Shown here: piece by piece, positions 53,302 through 61,558 of the stretch
Layout of the letters: each line of letters begins with the position of its first letter
Numbering within the stretch: the stretch's first letter is position 1
From: JBBSHJ01 sp038253135
GTDB taxonomy: Bacteria; Actinomycetota; Actinomycetes; Mycobacteriales; QHCD01
NCBI GenBank assembly: GCA_038253135.1
Contig: JBBSHJ010000003.1
Coordinates: 12,711 to 76,710 of the forward strand
Direction of reading: 5' to 3'
DNA length: 64,000 nt
The notes under the pieces: generated by a model
Database searches by the model: none
What the model was told of the DNA's origin: nothing
The model's input: only the letters and a program-made list of their open reading frames with translations
Made by a program: the position numbers and the translations under genes

Positions 53302-55439
53302 TGGAGGCCGCTCCGGCGGCGTACGGCGTCGAGATCCTCGATCCGGCCGAGCCCGCCGATCTCGCTCGCATCACCGAGCTGCGCACCGCGCCGACCCTCG
53401 AGGTCGTCGACCACGCCGCCGACCAGCGCCGCGAGTTGGAGACGGTCCGACCCGCACCGAGCGCCGAGTTGCTGAACGAGCCGATGCGCTGGGTCCACTA
53501 CCCCTGGCGGCGGGCCCTCGTGTCTGTGGTGGGTCCGAGGTCCTATCGGACATTGCGTCTGGACCGCAACCGGAACAAGATCACAGGCGCTGAGCAGCAG
53601 CGCTTTTCGGAGATGACGATCGGCGTCGTTGGCCTGAGTGTGGGGCATGCGATTGCCCACACCATCGCGCTCGAGGGCTTGTGCGGTGCCCTGCGTCTCG
53701 CCGACTTCGACTGTGTCGAGCTGTCGAATTTGAACCGAATTCCGGGAACAGTTTTCGACCTCGAGGTGAACAAGGCGACCGTTGCCGCCCGCCGAATTGC
53801 GGAGCTGGATCCCTATCTCTCCGTAACCGTTTTCCCGGCCGGAGTGACTGAGGATGACGTCGACCAATTCCTCTTCGGTTTGGATATCGTGATCGAGGAA
53901 TGTGACTCGCTGGACGTCAAAGTCCTCGTGCGTGACAGGGCGCGCGGATTGCGCATTCCGGTGATGATGGAGACGAGCGATCGCGGCCTAATCGACGTCG
54001 AGCGGTTCGATCTCGAGCCGGACCGCCCGCTGTTTCACGGGCTCGCGGGCGACCTCGACCACGCCACACTGCGGGGCCTGACCAACCAGCAGAAGGTGCC
54101 GCACGTGCTGCGGATCGTCGACGCAGCCGGACTCTCGCCCCGGATGGCCGCGTCGATGGTCGAGATCGACGAGACGCTCACCACGTGGCCGCAGCTCGGT
54201 AGCGACGTCGCCCTCGGTGGCGCGACCGTCGCCACCATCGTGCGCCGAATCGGTCGCGGCGAGCCGATGCCGTCCGGCCGGCTGCATGTCGATCTGGACG
54301 CGCGGCTCGACGACCTGGTTCAGCCGCCGCTGCGGCAGGGGACGCACGCCGAGGACGGCGAGGAGCTCCACCACGCGCCGGCCGAACCACACGCGGCCGT
54401 CGTACACGCCGCTCGGCTCGCGCCGTCGGGCGGCAATGTGCAGCCGTGGTGGTTCGAGGACGATCCGGACGAGTTCCGGATCGCGCTCGCTGCCGACCGC
54501 ACCTCCGCCATGGATGTGGCCTTTCGCGGCAGCTACGTGGCCATCGGTGCAGCGCTGCTCAATGCCCGCGTCGCGGCCGCGCGGCACGGGGTGCTCGGTC
54601 CGGCCGCGATTCCCGCGCACGATCACGGATACGTGGCGACGATGCGGTACGCCACCGGGTCCGACGACGATCTCGCCGGCCTGTACGACGCCATGCTGGC
54701 CCGCTCGGCCAACCGGCGGCCCGGGGACGGGCGCCCGCTCGACCGTTCGGTCGAGCCGGCGCTGCGCGCCGCGGCCGAGGCCGAGACCGGCCGGCTGCAT
54801 CTGATCACCGATCGAGCGGTCATCGAGCAATGCGCGGAGCTGCTGGGCCGCAGCGACCGCATCCGCTTCCTCACCCCGCTGCTGCACGGCCAGATGATGA
54901 GCGAGCTCAGGGTCCCCGGCGTCGACTCGCTCTCCACCGGCCTCGACGTCAGGACGATGGAGCTTGATGAGGCCGACCTCGCCAAGCTCGAGATCGCTCG
55001 CCGCGCCGACGCGATGGCGCGCCTGGCCGAATGGAATGCCGGCAGCGCACTCGGCTACCCGACCCGCGACCGGGTGCGGTCGAGCTCGGCGCTCGCCGTG
55101 GTGACCGTTGCCGGCGCGTCGCCCGCCGATTTCGTCCGGGGCGGGAGCGCGGTCGAACGGCTGTGGATCACGGCCGAGACGCTCGGCCTGGCCGTGCAGC
55201 CGGTGTCCCCCGTCTTCATCTTCGCGCTCGACCGGTCCGACGCTGCCCGGATGTCGGGCCAGTTCGTCGACGAGATGGAACAGCTCCGCAACACCTTCCG
55301 CAGCGCCGCCGGTCTGCCGGATGATGAATACATGGCCCTGGTTCTGCGGCTCGGCCACGCCCCGCCGCCCGGTTTCCGGAGCCGCCGGCTCCCGGCGGAT
55401 CAGGTCGTGCGGTCCGGCTCGGCGGCTGGGCTGTCATGA
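53301..55439 (+). CDS. moeY: E1-like (ThiF/MoeB) plus nitroreductase fusion, Rv1355c/MoeY family
   Basis: Two-domain protein of 712 residues. After a ~100-residue N-terminal region comes an adenylating E1-like fold: nucleotide loop GVVGLSVGHAIAH (about 108-120), DFDCVELSNLNR (135-146) with the Asp and Arg of ThiF/MoeB, Lys in EVNKATVAAR, and a late Asp in IEECDSLDVK. No zinc CxxC pairs or obvious catalytic Cys are seen. From about residue 365 a nitroreductase-type flavin domain follows (APSGGNVQPWWFE, 374-383). The layout is that of M. tuberculosis Rv1355c. Its stop overlaps the GGDEF-EAL start (ATGA). Confidence 0.88.
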   Translation: MEAAPAAYGVEILDPAEPADLARITELRTAPTLEVVDHAADQRRELETVRPAPSAELLNEPMRWVHYPWRRALVSVVGPRSYRTLRLDRNRNKITGAEQQRFSEMTIGVVGLSVGHAIAHTIALEGLCGALRLADFDCVELSNLNRIPGTVFDLEVNKATVAARRIAELDPYLSVTVFPAGVTEDDVDQFLFGLDIVIEECDSLDVKVLVRDRARGLRIPVMMETSDRGLIDVERFDLEPDRPLFHGLAGDLDHATLRGLTNQQKVPHVLRIVDAAGLSPRMAASMVEIDETLTTWPQLGSDVALGGATVATIVRRIGRGEPMPSGRLHVDLDARLDDLVQPPLRQGTHAEDGEELHHAPAEPHAAVVHAARLAPSGGNVQPWWFEDDPDEFRIALAADRTSAMDVAFRGSYVAIGAALLNARVAAARHGVLGPAAIPAHDHGYVATMRYATGSDDDLAGLYDAMLARSANRRPGDGRPLDRSVEPALRAAAEAETGRLHLITDRAVIEQCAELLGRSDRIRFLTPLLHGQMMSELRVPGVDSLSTGLDVRTMELDEADLAKLEIARRADAMARLAEWNAGSALGYPTRDRVRSSSALAVVTVAGASPADFVRGGSAVERLWITAETLGLAVQPVSPVFIFALDRSDAARMSGQFVDEMEQLRNTFRSAAGLPDDEYMALVLRLGHAPPPGFRSRRLPADQVVRSGSAAGLS

Positions 55440-57289
55440 CCGCCGCCCAGCGACCACGCAATCTCGACGAGCTCGTCGTCGCGGTCGCATCCCTGCTCAT
55501 GCCGGTGCAATCCGACCAGGTCACGGCGACCTATCAAGAGGTCCTGCACACCCTGGTCGATTTCCTGGGCGTCGACACCAGCTTCCTGCGACGTAACGAC
55601 CACGAGCAAGGCGTCAGCATTCTGCTCGCGGAATGGCCCCCGCGCCGCGACGTGCCCGACCCCGACCCGCTCGGGGTCGTGCCGTTCGAGGGCAGTGACC
55701 CGATCTTCGCCGCCAGCAAAGACCTGCAGGAGCCGCTGATCGTGCGGCCCGGCGCGGCGATGGAGTACGAGGACCGCGTGCAGGAGGCCTCCGGCATCCC
55801 GGCCGCGACGGTGGTCGGGATCCCGCTCCTTGGTCCTGAGGGCACCATGGGTGCGCTCGGTCTGGTCAAGTTCGGCGACCGCGACTACAACACCCGGGAG
55901 ATCAACGCCCTCACGGCGATCGGATCGCTGATCGCGCAGGCGGGACGGCGTACGCAGGCGGAACAGCACGTGCGGTACGTCGCCTTCCACGACGATCTCA
56001 CCGGGCTCGCCAACCGGCGCGGGCTGACCGGACTGCTCGAGGAGCGGCTCGGTCCGGGCGCCGAGGCGCCGGTCACCGTCATGCACATCGACGTCGACCG
56101 CTTCAAGGCGGTCAACGAATTCATCAGCCAGGCCGCGGGCGATCAGTACCTGCGCGGGCTGGCCCGACGGTTCGAGATCGCGCTGCCGACCGGTGCGATC
56201 GCGGCCCGGCTCTCCGGTGACGAGTTCGTGGTCGTCTTCGCCGAACCGCTCGATGACGACGCCGCGTCCGAGCTGGCCACCTCGGTGCTGCTCCCGATCG
56301 GTTCCGCGATCCGGGCCGGCGGTCAGGAGGTCGGTCGCACGGTCAGCGTCGGCGTCGCCTCCGCCGTGCCGGGCGAGGCCGGGGCATCAGAGCTACTGAG
56401 CACGGCCGCGCAGGCGGCTCGGGCGGCCAAGGCGCAGGGTGGCGACGCGGTCCGCGTCTTCACGCGGGAGATGCGGGCCCAGGTCCGGGTCCGCAACGAC
56501 ATCGAGCTGGGGCTGGGTGCCGCGATCGAGAACGGCGATCTGCGGCTCCAGTTCCAGCCCGAAGTGGATCTGCGCGACGGCCGTCTCGTCGGCGCCGAGG
56601 CGCTGGTGCGCTGGCGGCACCCGACGTACGGTCTGCTGCCTCCCGATGAATTCATCGGTGTGGCCGAGGTCGCGCACCTGACCGGCCTGCTGGACCACTG
56701 GGTGCTCGATGCCGCGTGCGCCCACCTGGCCGCATGGGTCGCCGACGAGCCCAATGCCGAGGGCTTAGTGCTCCGGGTCAACGTGTCGCCCGCGCAGATC
56801 ATCGGCGCCGATTTCGCCGGGTACGTCGAGGAGATGCTGCAGCGCTACGGACTTGACGGCAGTCAGCTCTGCCTCGAGCTGACCGAGCACGCGGTGGTCG
56901 GCGACGTTGACGCCGCACGGGCCACGCTCGGCAGCCTCCGCCGTCTCGGCGTGCACACGGCGATCGACGATTTCGGCACCGGCTACAGCTCGCTGGGCCA
57001 GCTCAAGTTGCTGCCGGTCGACGCGGTCAAGATCGACAAGGGGTTCGTCACCGATCTCAGCCCGGAGTCGCAGGACACCGCCATCGTGTCCTCGATCGTC
57101 GGGCTGGCCCGGGCGCTCGGCCTGGACGTGGTTGCCGAGGGTGTGCAGACTCCGATGGCGGCCCGCACCCTCGTCGATCTCGGGTGCTACAACGCGCAGG
57201 GTTACCTCATCGGCAAGCCGATGGATCCGGTCGATCTCCTCGCGGTCATCCAGGCGGGTGGTGTCCAGCTCTTCAACGGTGAGGCATAA
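55436..57289 (+). CDS. GAF-GGDEF-EAL c-di-GMP enzyme (Rv1354c-like)
   Basis: Cytoplasmic protein of 617 residues making and/or breaking c-di-GMP. GAF sensor at about 20-170; GGDEF domain with metal Asp (HIDVDRFKAVN) and active motif SGDEF (260-264), but no RxxD inhibitory site. The EAL domain has EAL (388-390), NVSPAQI, LELTEH, DDFGTGYSS (511-519) and AEGVQT, so phosphodiesterase residues look intact. Architecture and neighbour (MoeY) match M. tuberculosis Rv1354c-Rv1355c. It overlaps both neighbours, placing it in a four-gene operon. Confidence 0.93.
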   Translation: MTAAQRPRNLDELVVAVASLLMPVQSDQVTATYQEVLHTLVDFLGVDTSFLRRNDHEQGVSILLAEWPPRRDVPDPDPLGVVPFEGSDPIFAASKDLQEPLIVRPGAAMEYEDRVQEASGIPAATVVGIPLLGPEGTMGALGLVKFGDRDYNTREINALTAIGSLIAQAGRRTQAEQHVRYVAFHDDLTGLANRRGLTGLLEERLGPGAEAPVTVMHIDVDRFKAVNEFISQAAGDQYLRGLARRFEIALPTGAIAARLSGDEFVVVFAEPLDDDAASELATSVLLPIGSAIRAGGQEVGRTVSVGVASAVPGEAGASELLSTAAQAARAAKAQGGDAVRVFTREMRAQVRVRNDIELGLGAAIENGDLRLQFQPEVDLRDGRLVGAEALVRWRHPTYGLLPPDEFIGVAEVAHLTGLLDHWVLDAACAHLAAWVADEPNAEGLVLRVNVSPAQIIGADFAGYVEEMLQRYGLDGSQLCLELTEHAVVGDVDAARATLGSLRRLGVHTAIDDFGTGYSSLGQLKLLPVDAVKIDKGFVTDLSPESQDTAIVSSIVGLARALGLDVVAEGVQTPMAARTLVDLGCYNAQGYLIGKPMDPVDLLAVIQAGGVQLFNGEA

Positions 57290-57921
57290 TGACGGTGGGG
57301 CATAGCGACGCCGAGGCAGAAAATCCACCGATCATCGCGCAACGTGCGACGTTGTCGGGGTGCGGACCGCTGTCACCTCATACACTGACCGGGATGACTA
57401 ACGCGGACGTGAGCGGGGACCAGGCCATCGAGCTCTGGCAGACCGTCACGGAGGGTTTCTCCCAGGTCAACGCCAAGATCACTGGCGGTCTGGGGGAGCT
57501 CGGGATTCCGGACCTCTGGTGCAGCGCGCTCGTGCACCTGCTCCGCACCGACGATCACCGGCTGCCGATGAGCAAGCTGGCGCAGCAGCTGTCGGTGACC
57601 AGCGGCGGTTTCACGAAGATGGCCGACCGCATGGCCCGGGAGGGCCTGATCGACCGGCGCAACGTCTCGGTGGACCGCCGCGTCGTGCACGCGGCGCTCA
57701 CCTCGAAGGGCGAGGAGCTGGCCCGCCGCGCCGCCGCGCTGTATGCCGAGGGGATCCGCACCTTCGTCTTCGAGCCGCTGGGGCGGGAGGGCCTGCAGCG
57801 TCTCGTCCAGCTCATGACGGTCGTGCACAACGACGGCGAGGACGGCGTACCGGAGCCGCACGAGCCCGGCTTCATCACCACCGAGCGCGACGGCGAAGCC
57901 GCCGACCGACGTACCATCTAG
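57289..57921 (+). CDS. MarR-family regulator, last gene of the c-di-GMP operon
   Basis: Winged-helix regulator of 210 residues (or 175 from the ATG at 57394). Core: WCSALVHLLRTDDHRLPMSKLA, recognition helix SGGFTKMADRMAREG, wing DRRNVSVDRRVVHAALTSKG. The 57289 ATG overlaps the previous stop (TAATG) and has GGTGAGG upstream, so I keep the long form. It may feed back on the operon in response to the pathway's small-molecule product. Confidence 0.88.
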   Translation: MTVGHSDAEAENPPIIAQRATLSGCGPLSPHTLTGMTNADVSGDQAIELWQTVTEGFSQVNAKITGGLGELGIPDLWCSALVHLLRTDDHRLPMSKLAQQLSVTSGGFTKMADRMAREGLIDRRNVSVDRRVVHAALTSKGEELARRAAALYAEGIRTFVFEPLGREGLQRLVQLMTVVHNDGEDGVPEPHEPGFITTERDGEAADRRTI

Positions 57922-57933
57922 GCCGCCGGCACC

Positions 57934-58110
57934 TCAGCCGATCCGCCGTGTGAGCCGCACGAGGTCCAGCCCCTCGTTGCGGCTCTTTCCGCAGCCCGGC
58001 GGTGTATTCCTCGTCGAGCGGTCCGGACTTTGCGGCGTGTCGCCACGGTACTCACCGGTCACTTGCGCCGCGCGCCACTCATCGCGGCTGTAGAAATGCT
58101 GGATCGTCAC
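57934..58110 (-). pseudogene. Short open frame, possible DUF952-like remnant
   Basis: A 58-codon frame (GTG at 58110) begins QHFYSRDEWRAAQVTGEYRG, which resembles the start of small DUF952-type proteins. The remaining ~35 residues are unlike that family, so it may be a truncated and frameshifted remnant. Low certainty. Confidence 0.3.
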
Positions 58111-58167
58111 GAGCCGGACCGTACGACGTGGCGGCGACTCGTGCCGGCCCGTTTGCCCGGGGCCGGC

Positions 58168-58674
58168 TCACTCGCCGGCCTCGCCGTCGATGGCTTCGCG
58201 GAGTAGATCGGCGTGGCCGAGATGCCGGGCGTACTCGTCGATCATGTGCAGCATCACCCAATGCAGGGAGTGCTGCTGGCCGGAGCCGGGATGGGTGCCC
58301 TCGTCTCCGAGCGAGTGGGCGGCGATGACGCGGTCGGCTTCGGCGACCTCGGCCCGCCAGGCCGCGAGCGCTTGCTCGCGGGTCGCCGTGTCGAGCTTGT
58401 TGAAGTCCTCGTCGAAATCGTCGGTCTCGTCGTACAGCTCGCCCGGCGACTCCTTGCCGAGCACGGTCCGCACCCACCACCGCTCGACGCCGGTCAGGTG
58501 GCGAAGCAGACCGAGCAGGGTGAGGTTCGAGGACGGGATCGCGTGCAGTCGCAACTGCACGTCGGTCAGGCCGGAGCATTTGCGATCGAGCGTCTGCCGC
58601 TGCCAGTCGAGGAAACCGGCGAGCAGGGCGCGCTCGTCGGCCTCATTGGTGACGTTGAAACGGGGATCGTTCAC
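58168..58674 (-). CDS. DinB/DUF664-family protein
   Basis: Four-helix-bundle protein of 168 residues: ADERALLAGFLDWQRQTL, LLRHLTGVERWWVRTVLG, LHWVMLHMIDEYARHLGH. The family's metal histidines (RHLTGVE, LHWV.LHMI, RHLGHAD) are in place. DinB-like enzymes are metal- or thiol-dependent transferases; the actinobacterial ones use mycothiol. GTG start 58674 with TACACT about 6 bases before it, hinting at a leaderless message. A decayed relative lies at 30616-30876. Confidence 0.9.
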   Translation of the reverse strand: MNDPRFNVTNEADERALLAGFLDWQRQTLDRKCSGLTDVQLRLHAIPSSNLTLLGLLRHLTGVERWWVRTVLGKESPGELYDETDDFDEDFNKLDTATREQALAAWRAEVAEADRVIAAHSLGDEGTHPGSGQQHSLHWVMLHMIDEYARHLGHADLLREAIDGEAGE

Positions 58675-58839
58675 GAGCGAAGTGTAGGACGCGGCGCACG
58701 AGGGTAGGTCGGAGCGCTGAGGCCCTCGTCGATGTCGCGGAGACGGTGATGAGCGAGGTGGTTGCGCAGGTCGAGCGGGTCCGCTGCTGCCATAGGAGCG
58801 CCAGGCGGCATGCCTGGCTGGGAAGATCTGCGTTCCTGG

Positions 58840-58990
58840 CGGGAGTGGCCAACGCCGAAATCCATATCTACCCCGGAACTCAGCACGCCGTTGCCAACGA
58901 TGCCCGTCCGGAGGCTCACAACGAAAGCACCTGCCAGAACTGCCTGGGCTCGTACGGTCGCCTTCGTGATAAGACACCTCACGCCAGATC
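58840..58990 (+). pseudogene. C-terminal remnant of a dienelactone-hydrolase-family gene
   Basis: ANAEIHIYPGTQHAVANDAR and PEAHN are the end of a DLH-type alpha/beta hydrolase, including the catalytic His (TQHA). One extra base near 58921 then moves the reading to ARTAWARTVAFVIRHL, the family's last helix. Nothing of the N-terminal two thirds is present. Confidence 0.6.
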
Positions 58991-59102
58991 GCGTGGAAGA
59001 GCGACCCAACCGCTTGATCCGTAGGCGCTTGGAATTACGACCGGCAATGCTCGCCGCGAGCCAGCGCGCTGACCCGATTAGCTGCCGAGTGTTGTTCTGT
59101 AG

Positions 59103-59228
59103 CGGCTGCGTTGTCGTCAGCGCTTCCACGACCTGCGGCATACCGGGAACACCATCGCTGCGGACGGTGGCGCCAGCATCCGGACCCTGATGGCGCGGAT
59201 GGGCCACGGCAGCGTGTGGAGCGGGTGA
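59103..59228 (+). pseudogene. C-terminal remnant of a tyrosine recombinase (phage integrase)
   Basis: The frame RFHDLRHTGNTIAADG continues as GASIRTLMARMGHGSVWSG and stops at 59226-59228. HDLRHT is the catalytic H-x-x-R box and RTLMARMGHGS the following integrase motif. An in-frame TAG blocks it upstream, and the catalytic Tyr is absent. It ends inside the 3' end of tRNA-Gly on the other strand, a common integration target. Confidence 0.75.
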
Positions 59229-59290
59229 GGGGAATCGAACCCCCGCTGTCAGCTTGGGAAGCTGATGTTCTGCCATTGAACTACACCCGC
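59217..59290 (-). tRNA. tRNA-Gly(CCC)
   Basis: Minus-strand tRNA: acceptor GCGGGTG/CACCCGC, anticodon stem TCAGC/GCTGA with loop TTCCCAA (anticodon CCC), T-loop GGGTTCGATTCCC. TCCA follows the acceptor, so CCA is encoded. It lies next to dcd, divergently. Confidence 0.93.
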
Positions 59291-59368
59291 GGGCACCGCC
59301 ACGCCTCCCCTCCGCGGAGGCGGCGTGCGGTGCGAGTGATTCTAGCGGGTCACGCTAACCTGCCGCTC

Positions 59369-59947
59369 ATGCTCCTCGCCGACCGCGACATCAAGGCCGA
59401 GATAGCCCAGGGACGGGTCATCCTCGAGCCGTACGACGCCGAGCTGATCCAGCCGTCGAGCATCGACGTACGCCTGGATCGCTATTTCCGGGTCTTCAAC
59501 AACGCCCGCTACACGCACATCGACCCGGCCGAGCAGCAGGACGACCTGACCGCGCTGGTCGAGCCCGAGGGGGACGAGCCCTTCGTGCTGCATCCCAACG
59601 AGTTCGTGCTCGGCTCGACCCTGGAGATCGTCACCCTGCCCGACGACCTGTCCGGGCGGCTCGAGGGCAAGTCGAGCCTCGGGCGGCTGGGCCTGCTCAC
59701 CCACTCCACCGCGGGCTTCATCGACGCCGGGTTCACCGGCCACATCACCCTCGAGCTGAGCAACGTCGCCAACCTCCCGATCACGCTGTGGCCGGGGATG
59801 AAGATCGGGCAGCTGTGCCTGTTTCGGCTCTCGTCACCGGCGCAGCATGCCTACGGCTCGTCCGTCTACGGCTCGCGCTATCAGGGCCAGCGCGGTCCGA
59901 CACCGTCGCGGAGCTGGCAGAATTTCCGGCGCTGGCCCACGACCTGA
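59369..59947 (+). CDS. dcd: dCTP deaminase
   Basis: Pyrimidine nucleotide enzyme of 192 residues of the dUTPase/dCTP deaminase fold. Motifs: LIQPSSIDVRLD, GRLEGKSSLGRLGL, STAGFIDAGFTGHITLEL, MKIGQLCLF and the C-terminal YGSRYQGQRGPTPSRSW. Mycobacterial relatives make dUMP directly from dCTP; the length and tail fit that type, but bifunctionality is not proven here. Downstream of tRNA-Gly; convergent with a membrane-protein gene. Confidence 0.95.
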   Translation: MLLADRDIKAEIAQGRVILEPYDAELIQPSSIDVRLDRYFRVFNNARYTHIDPAEQQDDLTALVEPEGDEPFVLHPNEFVLGSTLEIVTLPDDLSGRLEGKSSLGRLGLLTHSTAGFIDAGFTGHITLELSNVANLPITLWPGMKIGQLCLFRLSSPAQHAYGSSVYGSRYQGQRGPTPSRSWQNFRRWPTT

Positions 59948-59954
59948 CGCCGGC

Positions 59955-60506
59955 TCAGCCCAGCACCCTCAGCCTGGTGGTCGCCCGCCGCTGGGCCGTG
60001 CCGCCGGTCATCTTCAGCAGCTGTACGACGTACTCGCCGGAGGTCTCGGGTGCGAGCAGTCCGCCGTGCGCGAGGCAGCCCTTCAGGGGGAAGACGGGGC
60101 CGCCGGTGCCGCCGGCGACGCTGACGTTGTCGCCGGACCGGGTGACCTTGCCGGAGCCGACCACGAGCGCCCATTCGCTGCCACTCGGCCCGGTCGCGCT
60201 CCACGGGACCGATGCGCCCGGATTGGCCTTGGCGGAGGCGATCCTGATCCCGGCCGAGGTGCAGCTCTTGTCGATCTGCACGTGGTTGGTGCCGGTAAAG
60301 GCCTTGTAGCCGGTGATCACGAGGACGACCAGCACCACGGCCAGGATCCACCCGGGCAGGCGACGGCGGCGGCGCGGCTCGACGGCGAGGCGATCGAGCC
60401 CCTCCTGGTCGCCGAGGTCCTTGAGGTACTTCTCCTGGGTACGCCGTGCGGCCGCCTCCCGCTCCGGATCCTTGCGGGGACCGCGAACGCCGAAGATGCC
60501 GCTCAC
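59955..60506 (-). CDS. Membrane-anchored hypothetical protein
   Basis: Protein of 183 residues: charged cytoplasmic N-terminus (DPEREAAARRTQEKYLKDLG), one helix (about residues 50-68, LPGWILAVVLVVLVITGY), then a ~110-residue extracytoplasmic beta-type domain with two Cys (KSCTSAG, LKGCLAHGG) that could form a disulfide. Function unknown. The GTG at 60506 overlaps the adenosine deaminase stop (GTGA), so coupled translation is likely; a longer frame starts at 60542. Confidence 0.78.
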   Translation of the reverse strand: MSGIFGVRGPRKDPEREAAARRTQEKYLKDLGDQEGLDRLAVEPRRRRRLPGWILAVVLVVLVITGYKAFTGTNHVQIDKSCTSAGIRIASAKANPGASVPWSATGPSGSEWALVVGSGKVTRSGDNVSVAGGTGGPVFPLKGCLAHGGLLAPETSGEYVVQLLKMTGGTAQRRATTRLRVLG

Positions 60507-61558
60507 GGCCGGGCGCCCTGAGCCACCGACGCGGTCCGCCACGACTCGACGGCCACGTCGATCTCCTGATAGAGCGTGGACCGCGGGGCATCATCGAGGA
60601 AGGCGGCCGTCACCGCGTTGCGGGCCAACCCGGCCAGGCCCTCCGCGTCGATGCCCATCTCGTGGGCGCGCTGGTACTCGCCGGTCAGGTCGGTGCCGAA
60701 CATCGGCGGGTCGTCGGAGTTGAGCGTCACCAGCAGGCCGGCGTCCAGCATCGCCGGGAGCGGGTGCTCGGCGATCGACGCGACGGCGCGGGTGCGCACG
60801 TTGGACGTCGGGCTGACATCGAGCGGGATCCGCCGCTCGATCAGCTCGTCGACGAGCGCGCGGTCACCGATGGCGCCGATCCCGTGCCCGATGCGTTCCG
60901 CGTGCAGCAGCTCCACGGCGGCCCGCACCGCCTCCGGCCCGGCCGTCTCGCCGGCGTGCGGCACGCTGTGCAGCCCGGCGGCGACCGCGCGGGCGAACAG
61001 GTCGGCGAACGGCGCCCGATCGACCTCGATCCCGCCGACCCCGAAGGCCACCACCGACGGCGGCGCGTGGGTCAGCGTCGCGGCCAGGCTCCGCTCGCCG
61101 GCCTCGACGCCCACGTGCCCGGCGAAGTCGGGGATCCACCGCAGCACGACACCGTGCTCGGCCTCGGCGCGCCGGCGCCCGTGCTCGATGCCGGCGAAGA
61201 CGACCCGCGGGTCGACGCCGCGCTCCAGATGGTTGTACAGGCTGACGTGCACCTCGGCGTAGCGGACGTTCTGCCGGGCCAGATCGGCCGCGACGTCGTA
61301 CGTCATCCCGGCGAAGTCCTCCTCGTCGACGAGCACGCGCACCGCCTGCAGGTAGACCTCGACGAAGTGCGCGAAATCGCGGAAGCGGTACCACTCGGCA
61401 GGGTCCTCGAGCAGCGGCAGGAGGTCCTCGAGGTGGTGCTTGGTTGCCAATCGCAGCAGGGTTTTTGGCAGCATCGAACCCTCGAGGTGCACGTGCAGCT
61501 CGACCTTGGGCAGGGCGTCGATGAGGTCGTCAATGGTTGCGGGCATCGCTACCATCAT
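60503..61558 (-). CDS. add: Adenosine deaminase
   Basis: Purine salvage enzyme of 351 residues that deaminates adenosine to inosine. TIM-barrel metal site: HVHLEGS (two His), PHAGET (His), the catalytic region ERIGHGIGAI and the Asp pair TLNSDDPPMF. Three nearby ATGs (61558, 61555, 61546) are possible; GGAGAG favours the first two. The start overlaps the end of the iron-sulfur oxidoreductase gene, and the stop overlaps the membrane protein start, giving a three-gene run. Confidence 0.95.
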   Translation of the reverse strand: MMVAMPATIDDLIDALPKVELHVHLEGSMLPKTLLRLATKHHLEDLLPLLEDPAEWYRFRDFAHFVEVYLQAVRVLVDEEDFAGMTYDVAADLARQNVRYAEVHVSLYNHLERGVDPRVVFAGIEHGRRRAEAEHGVVLRWIPDFAGHVGVEAGERSLAATLTHAPPSVVAFGVGGIEVDRAPFADLFARAVAAGLHSVPHAGETAGPEAVRAAVELLHAERIGHGIGAIGDRALVDELIERRIPLDVSPTSNVRTRAVASIAEHPLPAMLDAGLLVTLNSDDPPMFGTDLTGEYQRAHEMGIDAEGLAGLARNAVTAAFLDDAPRSTLYQEIDVAVESWRTASVAQGARP

